64,000 bases of DNA. Source: Liquidambar formosana (taxonomy: Eukaryota; Streptophyta; Magnoliopsida; Saxifragales; Altingiaceae). The position numbers and the translations under genes were made by a program. The first letter of the stretch is position 1, and each line of letters opens with the position of its first letter. This document shows, one piece after another, positions 33,931 to 48,200 of this stretch. The DNA lies in NCBI GenBank assembly GCA_039720395.1, contig CM077827.1, forward strand, positions 20,077,602 through 20,141,601. The letters run 5' to 3'. The notes under the pieces are model-generated. The model was given only the letters and a program-made list of their open reading frames with translations, made no database searches and was not told the origin of the DNA.

Positions 33931-36315
33931 TAATAAGGTTTATATTTACTATATACTTTATTTATTTAAATTTTTGTAATTGTTTGTTTTTGTTTTTAAC
34001 ATTTTTTTTTTTTGTTTTTGTAGGGTTCACAGATAGGTGATAGGAACAATTGGGGAGATATATGATGATGATATTCATTGTTGATATTGCTGCCCTTTTT
34101 GTTTCTGAGGGAAACAACAGCGAAAATTTTGGAATTTTGTCTTATTTATATCTATCCTCTTGTGTACTCGTTAGTGCGAAATTAAAATTTCAAGTATTGT
34201 AATGACTTGTTTTTGTACTTTTTTAAGGCATGCAATTGGATAGAACATATACAGCAAAAAAAAAAAAAGATTTAGGGTGACGTTATTGCATGTTTACTAG
34301 GGACTCGGCCTTTGGTGCAGCATAAATGACTTGATTTTTTTAAACAGGTCCAAAGGTCTCCTATGGAAATATAATTAATTAGGAAAATATAGTTAGCCTA
34401 GGGCCATAAATGGTTGAATTGCAAAGGATCAAAGGAAAAGAATTCAAAAGTGTAGTGGGTGTCTTATCTAGAAGTGGGAGAATAGGACCCAATATTTGGA
34501 GGAATTGGTGCTTTAATGCGATTGAGTATGGAAGAGCAATGAGCAGTGGACCTAGCACTAGAACAATTTTAATATTACAATTATTACTGCACTAGCAATT
34601 TTTAAAATTTAGTTTGATGATCATCTGCTTCTTGTTGTCCTATCAAGGTTAGTAACCACTAACCATATCATCCCTTCTTCTCAATCCTTCCAGATGCAAT
34701 GATCTCCATGACATTAAATAACCTCAGAATCTTGTTGTGCAGCCACCTCACCCTTAGTCTCCAAAATTCACAGCTGAGTACCGAATTTGCCTATGATGAA
34801 GCCACTTTATATGTGTAATCAACTTTTAATCCCACTACTACATTCCTCATAAAAGCAAAAAAAAAAAAAAAAAAAAAAAAAAATACTAATTGTTAGTGGC
34901 TAAAAAGAAGCCATATATTCAAACAAGATACAATCCAAACTAGTAAGAGAGTGAAAGGAGTTGGGAATCTAATGTTGGGTTCAGATTAGAACCTGAATTA
35001 ACAGCTAAGTATAACAAATGCTATGACAAATTTTGATTGATAGTCTTTTTAGCCCAACAAAGATAAGGAATTTAAGAATACAAACTCGACACTATCAAAT
35101 GTGGATGGCTTGTGGGTCAAACCACTTCCTATGTATGCTACATTCCAAAAATCATCAAATCAAAAAGATAGTGCAATGAAATGTGTGTAAGGTAACAAAT
35201 CCACAATTGAAAACTGATTGAATCTCATTACATAAAACCTAGCAAATATCCCATCCCTGAATCCAAAAAAATTGATAATAATTATCCATGCAATGTAATA
35301 AACCATTCCAAAAACCACTATAAACTTGTTACTTCAATAACTTCATTATACTCAACACCAAAAAACCTGCTATTTCAATAAACCACTACTTCATACACTT
35401 TGAAATTAAGAAATTAATTTATAAACATCCACATTAATATTACAATGATTACTAGCAAAATTATCAAACGCTTCAACATTATTATTTCCTTGAATCTGGG
35501 TATCATTTCCAATCTGGTTGTCATTTCCTTGGGACAATGGTTGGCTATCATGCTTTCATATCTTCCCCTCCTACCACTCAACGTTGTCCGTTATGTCCTC
35601 GCCTTTGCAATTCATCTTCATGAACCCACTGCACAAATCCATTGCATCTCCCAACCTAATCATGGAAGCGATAATGAGTAATAATAATTAGTTTTACACT
35701 AAAATAATAATGGAAAATCATAGTATGAGTAACAATAATTAGTTCCTCACATTACATGACGATGCATAGTAGTGTTTACTGAAGTTGTCAATCTTACTAT
35801 ATGCAATCTTGATTTCACATGGCATTTGGCGACTGCAATCACAAAATTTTTGCAAGTCTGGAGCTGTACTACATGAGCTTTCCTTTGGATGCCATTAATA
35901 TACCCTATAACCAAAATTCCCAAACAAATTTCCAATTTTTCAGCTACACAATTTTGTTTATCATATAAGTAAATATTCCTAAGATATGAGCTAAACAATT
36001 TTGTTTACAATATGAGGAAATATCCAATTCGTCAACTATTTTTACCCAATCAATATCATCATCTATAAATTTATTTTTCCTTTCCTTGTTTGTAGAATCC
36101 AAATTTTGATATGGTTGAAAAAATCTCTCTGTGGGGTATTCCAACATGGTTAATAATTTTGAACTTAACAAATTGACAATATTATTCCTTCTAGCAATAT
36201 GGAATGAAAAAATTATTATTTCTTTATGTGAATTTTTCCTTTATATTGGCTTTAGAAACCAATAACATTCAAAAAAGTCACAAATAGGACAAAGCTTTTA
36301 ACAAATGACAATTTG
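33931..36315. other. MULE interior, unrecognised
   Basis: No supportable gene. Short open stretches (34410-34595 plus; 35747-36171 minus) resemble nothing known to me. A poly-A run lies at about 34858-34882. Confidence 0.4.
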
Positions 36316-37539
36316 AAGCTAATACCAAAAAGCAAGGTTATTAAGTCAAAATATTTAGAATTTTAAACTTCTGTCGCTCTTTCTTTTAATAATTTTATCA
36401 AACAGTTTGGATGCAGATGGTTTCAACCCAAATCCAATAAAGGAAACCCAAAACATATCAATCAAAATATTCTCAAATTTACAGGTGGATGCAATATCAT
36501 CAATCAAACAATATCAAATTCGAACATCAATCATGGAAAAAAGGAGCAAGGCACAATATACACAAAATACCCAGCAGTCAGTACAAATGCAAGGAGAACC
36601 ATGGTAATTAGTGATGTTTATATCCCAAAAAAAAAAAAAAATAAATAAATAAAATTGTCACACAGTATGAGGGTTGAATAGAGGAGAAAAAGAAAATAAA
36701 TAGAGGCAAGTTGAAATCGAGAAATAGAAAAAGGGAAAAAGCTTACTAGTGTTTGCTGGCAATGGGGGTTGCTGCATTGGTGATAGTATGCCGGCGGTGA
36801 GTGGGGTTGCTGCAGCGGCGAGGGTATTGCTGCGATGGGGATGGTCAAGGGTCACAAGATGTGAGCATTTGGAGAAGAGAAGAGGGGAAGCAAAAAAAAA
36901 AAGAAAAAAGAAAAAAAAGAAGAAGAAATCGAAACAGGGGGAAGCTTACTAGTTTACTTGCAGTGAGCTTTGTGGAGAGGGAGACACAGCAGACTGGCGG
37001 TGTGGTTAGGTTCGTTGCTGCTGGGTTTGCTATGATGGGGAGGGGTGTGAGGGTTTGGAGAAGAGAAGAGGAAAAAAAAGAAAAAAAAAAATTGAAATAG
37101 CGGAAGCTTACTTGTCACTGGCAGTGAGCTTCTTGGAGAGGGAGACGCAACAGGTGAAGTTCGTTGCTGTGGGGAGGGGTGTGAGGGTTTGGAGAAGATA
37201 AGATGGAAAAATAAAAAAATTGAAACAGGGGGAAGCTTACCTGTCGCCGGCGGTGAGCTTCATAGAGAGGGAGTGTCCAACACTGATGAAGCTGATAGTG
37301 TTTGATGGAATTGCTTCTGTCTCCCAAGTTTGAAAGCATTTCGGGTCTCACCATTCGAGGAAAGCTTAACATGATGTGACTGTTGCAGGCTGTACTTCCG
37401 AGTCAAAAAGGGGCTCAACAGTTGATCAAAAAGAGGTCTAATCTCAACCATTGGGTTGCGGTTGCATGGACATGGACAGTTGGATTGATTTTAGCTTACA
37501 TACTAGTATGTAAACTTCCAATTGATAGGAACATTGTTA
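36316..37539 (-). repeat. MULE right terminal inverted repeat
   Basis: Inverse of 29823-31020. It has four GCTTAC words (36741, 36944, 37106, 37235), the complements of the GTAAGC units in the left arm. Landmarks shared with the left arm include CTATCAGxTTCATCAG and TACATACTAGTATGTAA. Confidence 0.85.
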
Positions 37540-38887
37540 TATATATATCTAATTACCTATAAAAGGTTGAATCTCAAAAAAACTTTTGAACGACCAATAT
37601 ACCCTTATTTAAAAATAAAAAAAATACATATCTACCATTCCTTTAATTGAAACACATAGTAAACATTCTTATCATTTGGTAACAAATGAAAGTTAGATTT
37701 TAATTCAAACTCTTAACAAATTAGAGTTAGATTTTTACTCAAATTCTTTTTCTTAGAGCAACTATCAAGTTGCATGATAATATATATGAATATAAACTCT
37801 TTAAATATTCCGTTTTATGAAGAAAAAAAATTCTGAATGTATATCTAAAAGTTTTTAATCTTTCATTGGCAATTTTGATTATAAATTTTTTTTAAAAAAA
37901 ATGTACTTTTGAATTTTAAACTTTATCTTTTATTAAAAAATATAAAATCTTTATGTATTTATTATTTTGTATAACTAATCTGTACTACCTATAATATTAT
38001 TTAAAAATAATATTATTATTATTTTGTGTTATATCTAGTGTGTGTGTTTATATATATATATATATATATAAGTATGCTTGGTTCAATCAGTATGTTTGAT
38101 AAAAGAATGGCTGGATCTGAACAAATAATGAAAATGAGGTCCCTTTCAACGTTTATTAAAGGGTATTTGTGTCTATGATTATATTTGTGAGCTTTAGACT
38201 TTATAAGTTTTTTCCATAAACTTATGGCTGTACAAGTACAATAATATGAACTTGTAACCTAAAGTCCTCTATTTTCAATGTTCTATGAATAATAGCTTAG
38301 ATGTCAAAATGGAGAATAACTTACATATAATTGTGATACGAGTGATGTAGTATTATAAACCAGGAAAAATAAAATAAAATGTAATTATTAGATTACTTTT
38401 TTATTCACAATTTCACTTTGGTTTTTATTAATTCCTAATACCACGTGACGGTGTTACCCAAAAAAAAAAAAAAAAAAAAAAACAAAAACGAAGGCAAACT
38501 AATGGAAGGACAAAGTCGAAAACAGGTGGAAAGTCGTTTAGGTCACAATAGTAGTTCAGGGGCTCTATTAATTAAAAATTTTCTTAATCTTTTCTCACTT
38601 TGGTTTCATAAAGGCCAATCGATCAGACCCTGCTTAATCAACGAACGTTGCACCTTTTTCATTTCCCCCTCTCAAAAGTAGGGCTTCAGGAATGAAATAA
38701 ATACCGAGGTTCATTTCTTTCCTTGGTACGTAATTCAGTGATTCACCAATTTTTCACGAAATTTTCGAGTTGGTGTGGTCTGTTCTGGACAGATTGACGT
38801 TGTGATTATTAGGACCAAAAAGGGGCGGCGACGGTGGGGGCTGGGTTATGAGATTTCACGGAGTCAAAGAATCGGTTAGAGTCGGAC
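37540..38887. other. Sequence upstream of the GNAT gene
   Basis: AT-rich, with a TA microsatellite at about 38049-38071 and a poly-A run at about 38460-38481. The last several hundred bases should hold the promoter and 5' leader of the acetyltransferase gene, but I see no TATA box that stands out from the background. Confidence 0.4.
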
Positions 38888-41800
38888 ATGATGGAGCTAA
38901 AGGGGACGACATTCGTCCCTCAATTCCGAGTTGGGCTGCCGCAAATAACTCGGCTGCTCGCCAAGCGCGCCAAACGGTTAACGGTTTCGTCTTCCTTCGG
39001 GTATTATTATCAACTAAACCAAACTAACTGTTTCATGTGGCTTGTTTGATAAAATTGCAGACTCCATGTCCGACTTTGGACACCCTGAATTTTTCCATCT
39101 TTATTTATTTTTATAAATATCACTCAGCTGAAATTGTGCAGATTTTTAGCGAATTTGCAGAATTTTTTGCTAGTATTATTATTTGAATAGATAATTAAAA
39201 AAAAAAAAAAAAACTAAATAAGTAAGAAATCAACTACTTGAATAATCAATAGAAGGGTTGTTCAATTTTATTTTTATTTTTCCGCTTTTAGCAGGAGATG
39301 CAAATTAAGGCTGGAATTTTGTTTGTGTTATATAATATAAGTTTGCTTTGGCCTTTGGGCAACTAGTCCGAATGGGATATTTGATGGCTAGTTCTGACTA
39401 CTAACTAGATTCTAAACCGTGGGCTGCAGACGGTTGGTATCTACATATAAGATGTTCTGTGCCAGTCTCAGTTTAGTGGATCGGTCTCTTGTCATGTCAA
39501 ATGTTTTTTCCTTAGCACTGCCTTTATTCCATCGCCATCTTAAAGATTTTTTATGAATTTACTGGTTCAATCCCAATTCTACTGCTAAGTAACGTAGACT
39601 GACATTATGGTTTATCTTTTGAGTAACTTTCTTTTATACTGAAATTCAAGACTTTGGTTTTAGGATTGAAATTGTAGCTTCCTCACCATGTTAATAAGTG
39701 TGTGATCTATACATTTGAGGAGATGTAGTCTGGTAGATGTAAATTATCCGTGCATCTTAGGATGTCAAAGGCTGAAGATATGACCGAGGATTTGGTAGAT
39801 CCTTAGTATCATAGAAAACTCTAGATGTGGCTGTACACTGAGGGGATTTACATAATTTAGAAAGAGATTAAGACTCGAACACTCGACTCAATATTGACAT
39901 AACACGCTGACATAGAAAATCCTCAAAATTTAGAACACAGACATAGTGGGAATACAACATTGGAGAGAGAAGATAGAGCCTCTTTGGTAGTGGATGTGCC
40001 TAAGATTCTCCTTTCTCATTGTTGTTGGGGGGGGGGGGGGGTAGAGATAGACAAGGCCACATGTGTGATTTGTGAGGCAACTAATGAAATGATGACATGT
40101 GTCCATTACATAGATTATCTCTAAAGACACCTATCTTTTCATCTCATTTATTCTTTCTCCTTAGGCTGTGATTGGTTTGCGTAAATGGAATGAAGAGAAA
40201 ATGGGATGTGAATGTGAATGAGAATGGAATGGGAATGATCAATCCATTCCAATGTTTGGTAAGACTAATTAATTGCCCCAGAAAGGAATTTCCATTCCAA
40301 AATACTATTAATTAGAAAAAAATAATATCCATTTTCCTTTTGTGATTTCATTCCAGCAGGGGTGGGAATGGTCATTCGTCTTGGTTTGGAGAGGAATAGA
40401 TATTCCTTTGTTGGAGGAAATAGGCCCTAGAAGGGAATGCTCATTCCTTTCCTTATAGCCAACCGAACAGTTGAAAATCTGTCATTCCATTCCCACACTC
40501 ATTCCAACCTACCAAACTCAGCCTTAGGGCTTCAACTCCTTAGCTAGGGATTGGTGCCAATGACATTGAGGGTGGTGGTACCATCAATTGTGACCTTGTT
40601 ATACATGTTAGGACATTTTTGTAATAGTGTGTTCCCTTGGCCTTAGCCCCCTAGCCTTCCTTCCTTCCTTCCTCCTCCTCCTCCTTCTTCTTCTTCTTCT
40701 CTCTCTCTCTTTTTTTTTTTTTGTGAGGTGCTGCTAGCCTCCCCTTTCTAGCCAACCAAACATTGACTTCCTTGATACCCCCAGTATGACAACTAATGTG
40801 ATGATGTGGGACAAATCTGTTCATGTGGTGCTCTTGTGGCAGGCACCCAAATTTCACCATCAACTATAAATAAACAGTGGCATCTTGTTATATTTAAAAG
40901 TATTATCATGAATTAGGATGTAGTTGCTTGTCTGCCTTCTTGTATTAATTCAATATATAATTATCATGCATATATTAGGAAATAAAATTAATGAAAAAGG
41001 GTTAATTTTAAAAAGAAATTTCTTGGTGGTTATTGCAAGATCATGGCAGTGAGTGCTGCAAGACTTTCTTTATTTGCAAAGTTGGGCAAAATTATCTAGT
41101 ATTCTTATTATTTAGCTTGTAGGAGAATTGACATTATATACATTAATCCGAATAGTCTTCTTATCTCTTTCCTTTTCTTTTTCTTCCATTTCCTTGTAGG
41201 GAGACCTTTCCTGTTTCATACTCTAGACGGAAAACTCTTGAAGTCCATTGTGATAATAGCCAAAGTATTCAACACTCAGCTCTTTCTAGGGGTGACAGCT
41301 CTAGGCTGTCTGAACTCTCTTTCAACCGGTTACAGCTTAGTGACCAGGATTATTGTGGATTGCAAAGTCGAAATTTTGGTCGATTTATTGCTCGTGAGGC
41401 CGTATTGGATGAAGAATATTGGGTTTGTTTTTCTCTTTCTTGTATACTTTTTAGTATCAATGCATACATGTATATATTCTTGTATAGTTTTTTGTATCAA
41501 TACATACATGTATATATTTCTTGTTCATTGAGCGTCTAAAAATACTCTAGTGTATTTCTTGTTTCTGTGTCTCACTTTCATGGCAGACAGCAGCATGGCT
41601 GCGGGCGGAAGCCCATTGGGAATCATTGTCATACATGAGGTCAGTTTCCTCCTAGTCTGAGTCATGTTTATTTATTTTATTTCTAGCGTTATCTTAAAAT
41701 GTTTACTGAATTGCTGGTTGCTGATTGCTGATGTCCATATGACTGAGTCTAAAATCTTATCTCCGCATAAATATTGAAATTTTCAATTCAAACTATTAAT

Positions 41801-42191
41801 CATAGCGATTAATTATTTTCCAGGCACATTGATAGTTATAAAAGGAAGTATGCCGAACAGGTTAGTTGCTCTAGAACACATTCTTTAGTCTTTAATTTTT
41901 AACATAACAAGAGAGTTTAATTGAAAAATAAAGTCTAAGAACCACAAAAGGAAAGAGAAAATAGAGTGATGACCTCCAATGCGTGCATAAAGTATTCTTT
42001 TTGAGCTTGGCTTTATTTACCAAAAAAACCAAGGCTTTGCTCAATCGTTCCACTATATTTTTATGCCATGCTTAGTCGGCTAAGAGACGAGGCTACAGAG
42101 ATTTAAGGCCTAAATTCTATTTATCATGGGGAGTAACCTTGACAATGTGGAATATCCAGAAAGCCTCCTCTCTCTTTTTCTTTTTCATTTT

Positions 42192-42228
<37 letters not shown>

Positions 42229-45200
42229 CTTCTTATCGGGTTGTTGAAGTATATATCAATCAATACTTTGCCTCACTTTTAGCCACTTTGCGTATTGTGT
42301 TGTTAAAGTATATATCAATCAATGTTTCGGATCATTTATATATATCTTTTCTCAAGCAGCTTTGTAGAATGGTTGAAGCCTCCTAAGCGGAATCAATGTT
42401 TTTAAGGAGTTTTAATGAATTTTGTTTAATAGAGCCAAGAGGTCTAGGTTAGACACCATAGATTAAATTCTACTCCTAATTTGGGGCTTAAATTCAATAA
42501 AAGCCCCAAAATTCTGCTTCATGTTTTCACTCCAGAATTCAACATACACACCATATTTTATTCAGTAAATACACGTATATTTATATAGATATAATAAAGT
42601 TAAAATTATGGGGTTTTTTTTTAATTGTAATTAATTATGGGAGTTAAATAATATAAACTTGAATTTTTTGGGGCTTAAATAGTATAAATTTGAATTTTTG
42701 CCACTTCAGAAATAAAAAATAAAAGAAATAAGAGCGACCAAAGTGTAAAAACTGAATTCTAAAAATGTATGGGCTCTTCTTCTATTTGTTAGAAATGCAG
42801 AGAGAAGAAACCCTTAATGACACTGAGCCACCCACCATCGATTATACCTCTTTCAACCACCCATCTGGCCTTTCTGGCACCAACTCGAGTAGGAACGAGG
42901 TGCTCTCTCTCTTTCTCTCTGCTATTCTTTTTCCTCTTCTCCCGCTCCTCCTCCTCCTCCTCTTCCTCCTCCTATAACATGAAGAGAAATTTCTTGATGT
43001 GAACTCTTTTGATTTGAGTATGATGCAGCACATAACACACAATCACTTGAACACAATCATAGAGAGAAGAAAGGGAAAATTGAGAGAAAATTGAGAGAAG
43101 AAGGGGAGGGGGAAAAACACTAGGCTTCAGCACCTAAGGTGTTGTTTGGATTTAGCACCAAACAATAACATAAAGGTTTAATTCATTCATGGCATAAAAA
43201 GTTTACAAAAAACTGATGCCTTATTTATAGGCATAGAAAACTAAGATCTAAACAAAATAGCAATAAAATATAAAATCTGCTTGGGCTCTAAGTAAAGCTG
43301 ATGAGCTTGGTCCCCAAGTAAAGCTGATGTAATGGTCCACGATTGCTCTAAATAAAGCTAATGAGCTGATGTAATGGTCTATGATTGCTCCAAATAATGC
43401 TGATGAGCTTGGTCCCCAAGTAAAGCTAATCTGGTCCATGATTGCTATTCAATTAGTCAAGCCATAAGGCCACTGGTTGAGTTGTCTGATGATGTCGGCG
43501 CTTGTATACTTGAGTGATAGGAGGTCTGGTGTCTGCACCAACTCTCCCGGGGTTGGAAAAACTCGGCTCCATCGAGTTTGTCTACGACCTGCTCTGGTAG
43601 TATTCCCACAAATCTGGGTCGATCCACTGGAGCTTGTCTTGAGTAATCCATGTGCAGTCTAATTCAGGGAGACCCCTCCAAAGAACCAGGAAACGCTGAA
43701 GTCCTCCATCCCTGGTAGAAATAATCTGCTTATCTAAAATAGCATCAATATATTCTTTACGTGCTTGTGGAAAAGCAAGGGGTGGTGGAATAGGGATAAT
43801 ATCAGTATGTAGGGGTGGGGATGGTTCAACAAAAGGATCATTAGGAATAACACGAGGACCTTATAAGCAACAATGCCCTCTATATTAAAAGTAGAGCTAA
43901 TTTCATAGTTAGATGGCAGGTCAATAACATATGTGTTTGGTCTGACCTGTGCTAACACTTGGAATGGCCCAGCACTACGGGCTTGCAATTTTTGAACAGC
44001 TCCAGAAGGAAACCGCTCGGGTCTAACTCGAATCATTACATAGTCTCCCACATTGAATTCCATATGGCGCCCACGTGAGTTAGCTTGTATTTGATATTTT
44101 TCATTGCTTGCTTGAATTCGCTTGCTAATCTCATGATGTAAATCATGAATGTGATGAGCAAATGCCTTGGTTAACTCAGAGACTCTAACATGAGGAGACA
44201 TAGGGAGGAGATCTAGAGGCTTCTTAGGCTTATAACCATGCACAACCTCAAATGGACTCATACCTATAGACCCATTGACTGAGCTATTGTATGCAAACTG
44301 GGTGGGAGGTAGAATGGAATCTCAATTCCTATTGTTTTCACCTACCAAACTCCTTAAGAGGTTTTCTAGATTCCTATTGACAACTTCAGTTTGACCATTT
44401 GTTTGAGGATGATAGGCCGTGGAGAATTTTAATTTGGTGCCTAGGAGGTGCCAAATGGTTTTCCAAAAGTAACTCATGAATTTTACATCCCTATTAGACA
44501 CAATGGTTTTGGGAAGACCATATAGTTTGACAATCTCATTGAAGAAAAGCTTTGCTACATGGGAGGCATCAGAAGTTTTGGAACAAGGGATGAAGTGATC
44601 TATTTTAGAGAAACGGTCCACGACCACAAGAATAGAATCATGCTTCCTAAAGGTGCGTGGAAGCCCTAACACGAAATCGATACACATCTTGCCACGGGCA
44701 ATCAGACACAGGTAGTGGAGTGTAGAGGCCTGTGTTCTGCTTCTTATGTTTTGCCAATTGACATGTGTGACACTGGCCCAAAATCTTGGCAACGTCTCTT
44801 GTCGAACTAGGCCAATAAAAATGATGCTCTACCTCCTCAATGGTCTTGTCACACCCAAAATGTCCCGACCACCCACATGTACTTTCCACACTAAAAAGTC
44901 TCTTATGGATGTTCGTGGGATGCATAACTTGTTGCCTTTAAACAAATACCCATTTTGAACAATAAGTCCTTCAACTTCCAGGGTTTGATCATCTTGCAGG
45001 GCTTGATAAACATCTCCAAAATCTGGGCATGATTCATAATCATCCTAGAGTTTCTCAAATCTAGTGATTTCTACTTTCATCATTGAAAGTAGTAGGGCTC
45101 GGCGACTAAGGGCATCCGCCGCTTAGTTTTCAACTCCGGATCGATGTATCAGCACGAAAGTATAAGCTTGTAAAAATTCAACCCAACGACCATGTCGAAA

Positions 45201-48200
45201 ATTCAACTTTTTCTGGGAATTTATATACCTCAAGGCTTTATGATTGGAGTGAAGGATGAATTCTTTGGGTAGCAAATAATGTCGCTAGTGTTTCAATGAT
45301 TGTACTACAACATAAAACTCTATGTCATAGGTTGAGTACCTTTGCTTTGCATTATTGAGTTTTTCACTAAAATAAGCAATGGGATGTTGTTCTTGACTGA
45401 GTATTCCTCCTATGGCCCAATCCCTATGCATTGCACTCAACTTCAAATACTTTCGAAAAGCCTGGGAAGCGCATTACTGGCGCTTCAGTTATTCTCTTTT
45501 TGATTTCCACAAAAGCTTTAGCAACAAAACTTGTCCACTTGAATTCCCCTTTCTTGAGGCAATCAGTGATTGGGGCCATTATAGCACTAAATCCTTTAAT
45601 GAATTGACTGTAGAAAGTAGCGAGCCCATGAAAGCTATGAATCTCATGGATGTTTTTGGGCTCAGGCCATTCTATTATCGCTTTCACCTTTTGTGGATTA
45701 GCAGATACTCCTTCAGAAGAAACCACAAACCCTAAGAAAATGACACTCTCAGTGAAAAATGAACATTTCTTAAGGTTGGCATACAAACTGGCTTCTTGAA
45801 GAGCACTATAGACTTATGTGAGGTGGTCCCAATGCTGCTCCTTGGATTTGCTATGGATGAGGATGTCATCCAAATACACGACTAAAAATTTACTCATAAA
45901 AGGTCGAAGTACTTATGTCATCACTCTCATAAAGGTACTAGGAGCATTTGACAACCCAAAAGGCATGACCAACCATTCATAGAGGCCATCCTTTGTCTTG
46001 AATGCTGTTTTCCTTTCGTTACTTATGGATGAATTCGAATTTGATGGTAACCACTCTTAGATCTATTTTTGAAAAGATTGTGGCTCCTACCATCATATCC
46101 AACATATCATCATGTCTAGGGATTGGGAAGCAATATTTCATTGTGATTTTGTTGATCTCATAATTGTCTACACACATTCTTCATGATCCATCTTTCTTTG
46201 GGTTAAGAGTGCGGGTACAGCACATGGACTCAAACTTTCCTAAATAAATCCTTTTCACAAAGTTCATCTACTTGCCTTTTTAACTCAGCATGTTCTGTAG
46301 GATTCATTCTATAATGAGGCAAATTTGGAAGTGATACTCCCGGAACAAGATCAATGGTGTGTTGGATATCGCGCATTGGAGGAAGTTGGTCTAGTAGGTC
46401 TTCAGGGAAAAGATCTTAGAATTGTTGAATCATAGGCTAGACCTCTTCAGGAAGCTCTTGGGTGTTGGGTAGCACTTCTATAGCGTCTAAGGCAAACACA
46501 AGAGATCCCTTAATTGCTTCTTTCTCAATCTCCTTGGGGCTGATGATGTGTAAACCCTTTTCTTTAGTCACTTCTTTCTTTTTACCCTTGTTGGTAAGTT
46601 TGGTTTGTAAAGGATTAAGCTTAATCTTTTAACCAATAAAGACAAATGAATATGAATTGGAGCGACCATAAATGATGACATCTAAGTCAAAAAGCCATGG
46701 TCGGCCTAAGATGATATGGCCTACGTCCATCGGGACAACATCACACTAGATTTGGTCTTTGTAGGAAAGGAATTGAATGGGTACAAGGCACCTTTCTTTG
46801 ATGGCTATGGATGATGTGTCAACCCAAGACACATGGTAAGGATTAGGTTGGGGCACGGGCTTTAAACCTAGGCAGGAGACAAGGGTAGATGAGATGGCAT
46901 TAATACAACTTCCACTATCAATGATCACCTTATAGTCTTTCTCTCCGCACTTGGTGTAAGTGTGGAAGATTGCAGTCCTTCTCCAATCATCATTTTCTTT
47001 AGGTTGCGCCAAGGCACACCTGACTACTCCTATAGTGGGGGTGTGAGGATCATTCACCGGAAATTCAAGCTCCTCATCTATATCATTAATATTTTCAATG
47101 TCAAGTTCATAAGTTTGCTTCACCAATTCACTTCCATTTTCTTCTTGTTCTTGGCTTACTAAGTATAAGGTTTTGTTGGCACAGGAGGAGGCTGCTATGT
47201 GGCCAAAACATTGACACTTGTAGCATTGGATTTTGGAGTTCGGTTTAGGAGGGGCATTGATCACTTCTTTTCCTTTATCTTCTCTTAAAACTGGGAAAGG
47301 ATTAGGGTTGGGTTTAACTTGAGATGGGCTTGCTGCAATCCTAGGCACTGAAGATTTGAGAAAGGTTAGAAGTGTTTCAAGTCTCAAAGTGTCTTCCCGA
47401 CTGGGCCTAGTGACCAACTCATAGTTTGGACTAACAGTGTAAGCCTGGATAAGACCAATGTCTTCTTTTACTATTTATTCTTGCTTTGCAAATTTTCCAA
47501 CAGAGTATTGACCACCTCCTTTTTTTTCTTTTTGGTGGGGTGCGTGAGTTTTTATTTCCAAGCATTTATTTATTTTCTAAGCACTTTATTATCTATCATA
47601 ATTGCTCTTGCCATGTGATTGATATGCTCAAATGCTTTATCATGCTATGTTGAATGTATGCCATCCTTTCCTCAAATATAAGTGCTCATTTCATGCATAC
47701 ATGCATACTTTCTTTTGTTTTGAACCCGAGCACGCTCAAGTGTCCAACCTTGCAGGTTAGCAGGGGTGAAGGTAGGTGTATGCCCCGTCAGATGGTTTGT
47801 ACATTCGGGCGGGTGTGTGCATTGAAAAGCCCCTACCTAGATCACTCAAGGCCTGTTTACGCTTGCGAGAGGCCTAGGTGGTTCAGGGCCTAGCTTTCTA
47901 GGATTAGATTACATCGCCCAGCCTCATGATTAGCAATCTATGTAGTGTCCCTAGGAAAGAAATGTTGACCCCTCTTTTGCATTAGGACACCGGCATGCAC
48001 AAGGAAAGGATTTATCTTATCTATATCTTTCCTGTATATATCTTGTACATATCTATTGTTATTATCATCACATACCATTTCAAAAGGAGTCCATGCGGCC
48101 AAATGGGTACCCATGGCCTTTGCAAATCATGCATTTGAATAACCTTAGGATGGTGATCAATATTACCACATCAAGTCTGGCTTAGAACTTCCCAAAATCC

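Larger units (their letters stand above)
29823..37539 (+). mobile_element. Mutator-like element (MULE) with long inverted termini
   Basis: The left end reads AACAGTGTTCCTATCA and the right end, inverted, AACAATGTTCCTATCA. Similarity continues inward for about 1.2 kb on both sides (29823 to about 31020, and 37539 down to about 36316). The interior on the plus strand holds a decayed FAR1/FHY3-type transposase. Long inverted termini plus this transposase class identify a MULE. Both ends are in TATATA runs, so the duplication is ambiguous. Many stops and a tandem duplication show that it is dead. Confidence 0.85.
43470..47470 (-). mobile_element. Ty3/gypsy chromovirus, 5'-truncated and degraded
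   Basis: On the minus strand the order is gag knuckle, protease, reverse transcriptase, RNase H, integrase, chromodomain, the gypsy order with a chromovirus C-terminus. The N-terminal gag half and 5' LTR are missing. Frameshifts and stops separate the pieces. It lies in GNAT intron 4, antisense to the gene. Confidence 0.9.

Noticed and set aside
43477..43662. Open frames on both strands around the chromodomain end
   Set aside because: These are shadows of the chromovirus C-terminus and its downstream untranslated region.
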